A stretch of 9,281 nt of DNA from SZUA-1377 sp964622255 (GTDB lineage: Bacteria > Campylobacterota > Campylobacteria > Campylobacterales > QNZT01), in the NCBI GenBank assembly GCA_964622255.1, contig CAZUPK010000023.1, positions 1 to 9,281 of the forward strand, written 5' to 3'. Made by a program: the position numbers and the translations under genes. The number at the start of each line of letters is the position of its first letter. Positions within the stretch are counted from its first letter, which is position 1. Positions 5,568-9,281 of this stretch are shown here, in pieces. The notes below the pieces were generated by a model. It saw nothing but the letters and a program-made list of their open reading frames with translations, ran no database searches and was not told the origin of the DNA.

Positions 5568-6794
5568 ATGGCAGAGAAATTAGAGTTACAAGAGGTAGAA
5601 GTTTGGGATGGTAATATGGCTTTTTCACAAGCTATGAGACAAGCTCAAATAGATGTTGTTGCAGCATATCCTATAACACCTTCAACTCCGACTGTTCAAA
5701 ACTATTCTAAGTTTTTGGCAGATGGTTATGTAGATGGCGAATTTGTTATGGTTGAGAGTGAGCATGCGGCTATGAGTGGTTGTGTCGGTGCTGCAGCAGC
5801 TGGAGGTAGGGTTGCTACTGCAAGTAGTTCTCAAGGTATCGCTTTGATGGTAGAGGTTTTATATCAAGCAAGTGGTATGAGACTTCCCATAGTCTTAGCT
5901 ATGGTAAACAGAGCTTTAGCATCACCACTAAATGTTAATGGTGATCACTCAGATATGTATCTGATAAGAGATGCTGGATGGATAAATCTATGTTCTTTTA
6001 ATCCTCAAGAGGCTTATGACTTGATGCTTTGTGCATTTAAAATCGGTGAAGATATGAGAGTAAGACTTCCAGTTGTAGTTCATCAAGACGGTTTTATCTG
6101 CTCTCATACAGCTCAAAATGTAAGACCTTTAAGTGATGATGAAGCTTATGAGTTTATAGGTGAATACAAAACAAAAGATGATATGCTTGACTTTAGTAGA
6201 GCAGTAACTTATGGTGCTCAAACTGAGGAGGATTGGCACTTTGAACATAAAGCAAAACAGCATAAAGCTTTGATGGATAGTAGAGCTGTTATAGATGAAG
6301 TTTTTGCAGAGTTTAGGAAAAAAACAGGAAGAAAATATAACAGAGTTGAAAAATACCTTATGGATGATGCAGAAGTTGCTATCGTAGCACTTGGAACAAC
6401 TGTTGAGAGTGCTGTTATAGCAGCTGAAACTATGAGAAAAGAGGGTATAAAAGCCGGAGTTGTAGCTCCTAGAGTTATAAGACCTTTCCCTTTTGATGAT
6501 ATAAGAGATGCTTTAGGTGATGTTAAAGCTATAGCATGTCTTGATAGAAGTGCCCCGGGTGGAGCTATGGGTATGTTGTTTAACGAAGTATCGGCTGCTA
6601 TTTATTCAACAAGAAAGTATATACCAACTATAAACTATATTTATGGCTTAGGTGGTAGGGATATGACTCAAGAGCATTTAAAAGGTATCTTTAAAGAGTT
6701 AAAAGAGTGTGCAGATGCTGGTAAAGTTGTTGGTAAAATACAAAGATTTAGCGGACTAAGAGGTCCTGCACTAGAATTTTTTGAGCAAAAGTAA
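5568..6794 (+). CDS. porA: Pyruvate:ferredoxin oxidoreductase, alpha subunit
   Basis: 408 residues, normal for the alpha chain. Contains the pyrimidine-binding half of the TPP site and the substrate pocket. Seen: AYPITPSTP (33-41), with Thr37 in the place of the pyruvate-contacting threonine of PFOR enzymes; VESEHAA (62-68), the glutamate region for TPP activation; SSSQGIALM (86-94); and NRALASPLNVNGDHSDM (114-130), with an arginine at 115 suited to the substrate carboxylate. A C-terminal transketolase-like domain (from about 250) includes VAPRVIRPFP and DRSAPGGAMG. The start has AAGGA at 5557-5561 inside the end of porD, and only two bases separate the stop of porD from this ATG. No disruption seen. 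Confidence 0.96.
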   Translation: MAEKLELQEVEVWDGNMAFSQAMRQAQIDVVAAYPITPSTPTVQNYSKFLADGYVDGEFVMVESEHAAMSGCVGAAAAGGRVATASSSQGIALMVEVLYQASGMRLPIVLAMVNRALASPLNVNGDHSDMYLIRDAGWINLCSFNPQEAYDLMLCAFKIGEDMRVRLPVVVHQDGFICSHTAQNVRPLSDDEAYEFIGEYKTKDDMLDFSRAVTYGAQTEEDWHFEHKAKQHKALMDSRAVIDEVFAEFRKKTGRKYNRVEKYLMDDAEVAIVALGTTVESAVIAAETMRKEGIKAGVVAPRVIRPFPFDDIRDALGDVKAIACLDRSAPGGAMGMLFNEVSAAIYSTRKYIPTINYIYGLGGRDMTQEHLKGIFKELKECADAGKVVGKIQRFSGLRGPALEFFEQK

Positions 6795-6806
6795 GGGGAG
6801 AGAGTT

Positions 6807-7757
6807 ATGAGTAAAATAATAAAAAATCTAAAAGAGTTTTCAACTTCAAACGATAGATTGGAAGGAGCTCACCTACTTTGCCCTGGTTGTGCTCACTCTA
6901 TCATAGTTAGGGAGCTTATGAACTGCACTGATGATGATTTAGTTATTGCTACAAATACAGGATGTTTGGAGGTTTCAACAGCTATATATCCATATACATC
7001 TTGGGATACAAGTTGGATACATATCGGTTTTGAAAATGCAGCAACAGCAGCAAGTTGTGCAGAAGCTATGTATAAAGCAAGAAAGAGAAAAGGAACTTTA
7101 AAAGAGCCTGATAGAAGTGTTAAGTTTGTAGCTTTTGGTGGAGATGGTTCAACTTATGATATAGGTTTTCAGTGGTTAAGTGGTGCGGTAGAAAGGGGGC
7201 ATGACTTTACTTATATTTGTCTTGATAATGAAGTTTATGCAAATACAGGTGGACAAAGAAGTTCTTCAACTCCTATAGGTGCTTCAACAACCACAAGTCC
7301 AGCTGGAAGAGTAAGCTATGGCAAGAAACAAAATAAAAAAGATTTGGTTGGTATTATGGCAGCTCACGGAGCTCCTTATGTTGCTCAAGTTGCACCAAAT
7401 AAATGGAAAATAATGGTTAAATCTTTTCAAAAAGCTTTAGAAACTGAGGGACCTTGTTTTATAAATGCTATGAGTGCTTGTACAACAGAGTGGAAATTTG
7501 CCCCAAATAAAACTATAGATGTTTCAGATCTAGCAACAGATAGTCTGGTTTTTCCTCTATATGAAATAGTCAATGGTAGAGAGTTAAATATACTTTATAG
7601 ACCTAAGAAGATAATCCCGGTAAAAGATTATCTTGGTGCTCAAGGAAGATTTAAACACCTCTTTAAACCTGAAAATGCTCATATCTTAGAAGAGTGGCAA
7701 AAAAGAGTTGATGCTTGGTGGGAGTATTTACAAAGAAGAGAAGAAGCTAGAATATAG
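6807..7757 (+). CDS. porB: Pyruvate:ferredoxin oxidoreductase, beta (TPP-binding) subunit
   Basis: 316 residues. Binds the TPP diphosphate through Mg2+ and holds the proximal [4Fe-4S] cluster. The TPP signature GDGSTYDIG (112-120) continues to LDNEVYANTGGQ (139-150). Cluster ligands are CPGC (Cys25, Cys28), NTGC (Cys53) and SAC (Cys225), matching the four-cysteine pattern of the PFOR TPP domain. A GGGGAG ribosome site at 6795-6800 lies in the 12-base gap after porA. Last gene of the operon: a strong intrinsic terminator follows eight bases after the stop. With hypE next door, the enzyme could run as pyruvate synthase in a reductive TCA cycle, but the sequence cannot fix the direction. Confidence 0.96.
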   Translation: MSKIIKNLKEFSTSNDRLEGAHLLCPGCAHSIIVRELMNCTDDDLVIATNTGCLEVSTAIYPYTSWDTSWIHIGFENAATAASCAEAMYKARKRKGTLKEPDRSVKFVAFGGDGSTYDIGFQWLSGAVERGHDFTYICLDNEVYANTGGQRSSSTPIGASTTTSPAGRVSYGKKQNKKDLVGIMAAHGAPYVAQVAPNKWKIMVKSFQKALETEGPCFINAMSACTTEWKFAPNKTIDVSDLATDSLVFPLYEIVNGRELNILYRPKKIIPVKDYLGAQGRFKHLFKPENAHILEEWQKRVDAWWEYLQRREEARI

Positions 7758-7764
7758 CTTTTTG

Positions 7765-7794
7765 AAGTTGGAAGCAATAGCTTCCAGCTTTTTT
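7765..7794 (+). terminator. Intrinsic terminator of porCDAB
   Basis: Stem TGGAAGC (7769-7775) with GCTTCCA (7780-7786), loop AATA. It extends outward by AAG/CTT pairs and one G-T wobble to about 11 bp and runs into TTTTTT (7789-7794). It begins eight bases after the porB stop. Convincing rho-independent terminator. Confidence 0.9.
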
Positions 7795-7825
7795 ACTCTT
7801 ATAGGTTTGCTTAATTTAAAAAATG

Positions 7826-7831
7826 TATAAT
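7826..7831 (+). promoter_or_regulatory. -10 box (TATAAT) placing transcription start at the ATG of the small His/Cys gene
   Basis: Perfect TATAAT preceded directly by TG. Seven bases separate it from the ATG at 7839, so transcription would begin at or one base before the A of the start codon. No clear -35 is seen at 17 bases. Confidence 0.6.
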
Positions 7832-7838
7832 TCTGTCT

Positions 7839-8123
7839 ATGTTAATAAGATTGTTTAAAATTTCAAAAAGATGTATTAGTGTTATTTTTTTGCTATCAAC
7901 ATTTTTAACCTCTTTTCACCATCATAATGATTTAAAAGTGCATCCTGAGTGTCCAATATGTATTATTCAAGCAAATATAACAAATGCAGATGTTCCACCG
8001 GATGTCGAATATATAGTTGATTTAGATTATAAATATGAAATTGTTTTAGAAAAATTGGTTTCAATTTATAGCTATAATTATAAAAATTCGCTTTACCAAA
8101 GAGCACCTCCTTACAACTCCTAA
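7839..8123 (+). CDS. Small membrane-anchored His/Cys protein, probable metal-acquisition accessory
   Basis: 94 residues; no firm family name. A basic start (KISKR) and a hydrophobic segment at about 12-25 form an uncleaved anchor or signal peptide, so the rest should be periplasmic. Directly after it comes HHH (27-29), then His35 and CPIC with Cys38 and Cys41: an H-rich HPECPIC motif that looks like a metal site and recalls small DUF2946-like proteins encoded beside metal transporters. The C-terminal half is acidic then tyrosine-rich (DVEYIVDLDYKYE, YSYNYKNSLY). No Shine-Dalgarno precedes the ATG and no other start is available, which with the TATAAT at 7826 suggests a leaderless message. It lies 61 bases before an outer-membrane protein gene on the same strand. 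Real-gene confidence rests on the signal segment, motif and context. Confidence 0.72.
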   Translation: MLIRLFKISKRCISVIFLLSTFLTSFHHHNDLKVHPECPICIIQANITNADVPPDVEYIVDLDYKYEIVLEKLVSIYSYNYKNSLYQRAPPYNS

Positions 8124-8184
8124 CATACCATCGAATCAAGATTGATATAAAACAAAATTATTAAATATATTAGGAGATTACACA

Positions 8185-9281
8185 ATGAAAAAAATACTAT
8201 GTTTTTCTGTGCTTATTTTTTCATCTTTATTTGCAGATAGCGATATAGAGATGTTAAAAAAACAACTAGAACAACAAAAAAAAATTATGCAATCATTAGA
8301 GAAAAAAATTGCAGTTTTAGAACAAAAACAAAAACAAAGTGTAAATACTTCAGCATCCTTTTCACAAAATGCTTATTTACCAGATATTGCACTTATTTTA
8401 AATATGTCAGCACTTAGTCGTGATGTAAAAAACAGCAACTATGAACAAGCTTCCATTCCCGGATTTATCAATAAAGGGAAGATGCATCTACCTTTTAACA
8501 AAAATAAAGGTTTTAACTTAAACTATGCAGAAGTGGCTATGCACTCTGCAGTTGATCCATATTTTGAAGCATTTGCAATGTTTCATTTACATCCAGATGA
8601 GTTTGAGATAGGTGAAGCTTATGTCCAAACCACTTCCTTGCCTTATTCTTTAAAAATTAAAGCCGGAAAATTTAAAAGCTCTTTTGGGAGAATAAACTCT
8701 AAACATCAACACTCCTGGCATTTTGATTCTCAACCAATCATATATAAATCACTTTTTGGACCAGATGGTATAAGTGATCCTGGTATTCAAGTGCAATGGA
8801 TAGCTCCAACAGATACTTATCTTATGTTTGGTGCTGAGGCTTTACAAGGAACAAATGACAGAAGTTTTGGAGACAATGATACAAATAATCTATATGTAGG
8901 TTATATAAAAAGCAGTGTAGATATCGGGGATGATTTATCTATTTTAGGTGGTGTAAGTTTTGCACATGGCAAAAATACCACCAAAAATGCAACAAATATC
9001 TATGGTATAGACTTAACATTAAGAGAGCAACTTGGAAGTTACAGTTCTGTTATTTGGCAGAGTGAATTTTTACAAAGAGATAAAGATTTAGGTACTTCAA
9101 AAGATAAACAAGCCGGATTTTACTCTGAATTAGTGTATCAGCATAACAATAACTACTCTACAGGTTTTCGTTATGACAGGATAACTAAAAATAATACTGA
9201 TTTATCTAGTTATGGAAGTATCAATACGAGTAATTTAGATAGATATACTGCGATGTTTGAGTATAAACCATTTCCAATGTC
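8185..9281 (+). CDS. Porin-like outer-membrane protein, 'zinc-regulated outer membrane receptor' type (3' cut by edge)
   Basis: 365 codons are visible and the frame is open at the right edge. A signal peptide (MKKILCFSVLIFSSLFA) probably ends at Ala17. It is followed by a coiled-coil stretch at about 20-51 (MLKKQLEQQKKI..LEKKIAVLEQKQKQ), as in trimeric or stalked porins, then a beta-barrel region of alternating hydrophobic/polar strands (for example SIPGF, FNLNYAE, KAGKFKSSFGRINSKHQHSW, QVQWIAPTDTYLMFGAEALQG). This order matches Campylobacterota proteins usually labelled zinc-regulated TonB-dependent receptors, although no plug domain or TonB box is visible here, so 'porin-like' is safer. AGGAG at 8172-8176 lies eight bases before the ATG. 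A TATAAA at 8146-8151 and a small ATCAA-GA-TTGAT palindrome (8135-8146) could give it its own promoter and operator. Metal specificity is inferred from annotation habit and the His/Cys neighbour. Confidence 0.82.
   Translation, partial: MKKILCFSVLIFSSLFADSDIEMLKKQLEQQKKIMQSLEKKIAVLEQKQKQSVNTSASFSQNAYLPDIALILNMSALSRDVKNSNYEQASIPGFINKGKMHLPFNKNKGFNLNYAEVAMHSAVDPYFEAFAMFHLHPDEFEIGEAYVQTTSLPYSLKIKAGKFKSSFGRINSKHQHSWHFDSQPIIYKSLFGPDGISDPGIQVQWIAPTDTYLMFGAEALQGTNDRSFGDNDTNNLYVGYIKSSVDIGDDLSILGGVSFAHGKNTTKNATNIYGIDLTLREQLGSYSSVIWQSEFLQRDKDLGTSKDKQAGFYSELVYQHNNNYSTGFRYDRITKNNTDLSSYGSINTSNLDRYTAMFEYKPFPM

Overview
The window is AT-rich DNA from a Campylobacterota (epsilonproteobacterial) chromosome. 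This rests on the base composition, the strong AGGAG-type ribosome sites, a four-gene porCDAB pyruvate:ferredoxin oxidoreductase in the order and subunit layout of that phylum, and a short DksA carrying a DEADFAS tip and a C4 zinc finger. HypE implies a [NiFe]-hydrogenase elsewhere in the genome. Together with PorCDAB this suits an anaerobic or microaerophilic, possibly H2-using and autotrophic member (Sulfurimonas/Arcobacter-like). The genus is inference only.

Layout. (1) 1-2299, minus strand: an apparent operon dksA, then a two-helix membrane protein of unknown function, then dusB (cut by the left edge a few codons before its stop). Gaps are 12 and 24 bases. (2) 2300-2486: AT-rich dksA upstream region with a tentative promoter. 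(3) 2487 to about 3200: a decayed IS200/IS605-family element. It has a well-preserved right-end hairpin and TCAA terminus, a minus-strand tnpB wreck with two internal deletions, a frameshift and a lost zinc-finger cysteine, and a palindromic end-like segment that now forms the leader of hypE. (4) 3242-4237, plus: an intact hypE with no other hyp gene beside it. (5) 4238-4596: a gene-free stretch with a second IS605-end-like hairpin, an eight-G tract and a near-consensus sigma70 promoter. (6) 4597-7757, plus: porC-porD-porA-porB, tightly spaced and closed by a strong intrinsic terminator at 7765-7794. (7) 7839 to the right edge, plus: a small His/Cys membrane-anchored protein that looks leaderless, then a porin-like outer-membrane protein of the group often labelled 'zinc-regulated TonB-dependent outer membrane receptor' (truncated by the edge).

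How the genes work together. dksA (stringent-response transcription control) and dusB (tRNA dihydrouridylation) share an information-processing unit. PorCDAB is one enzyme interconverting pyruvate and acetyl-CoA plus CO2 with ferredoxin. HypE makes the cyanide ligands of [NiFe]-hydrogenase, and the hydrogenase could supply low-potential electrons to the same metabolism. The last two genes look like a metal-acquisition pair. The most unusual parts are the IS605 debris around hypE, the leader and promoter architecture it may have left behind, and the leaderless His/Cys protein. I did not find a clear new defence or mobile system.
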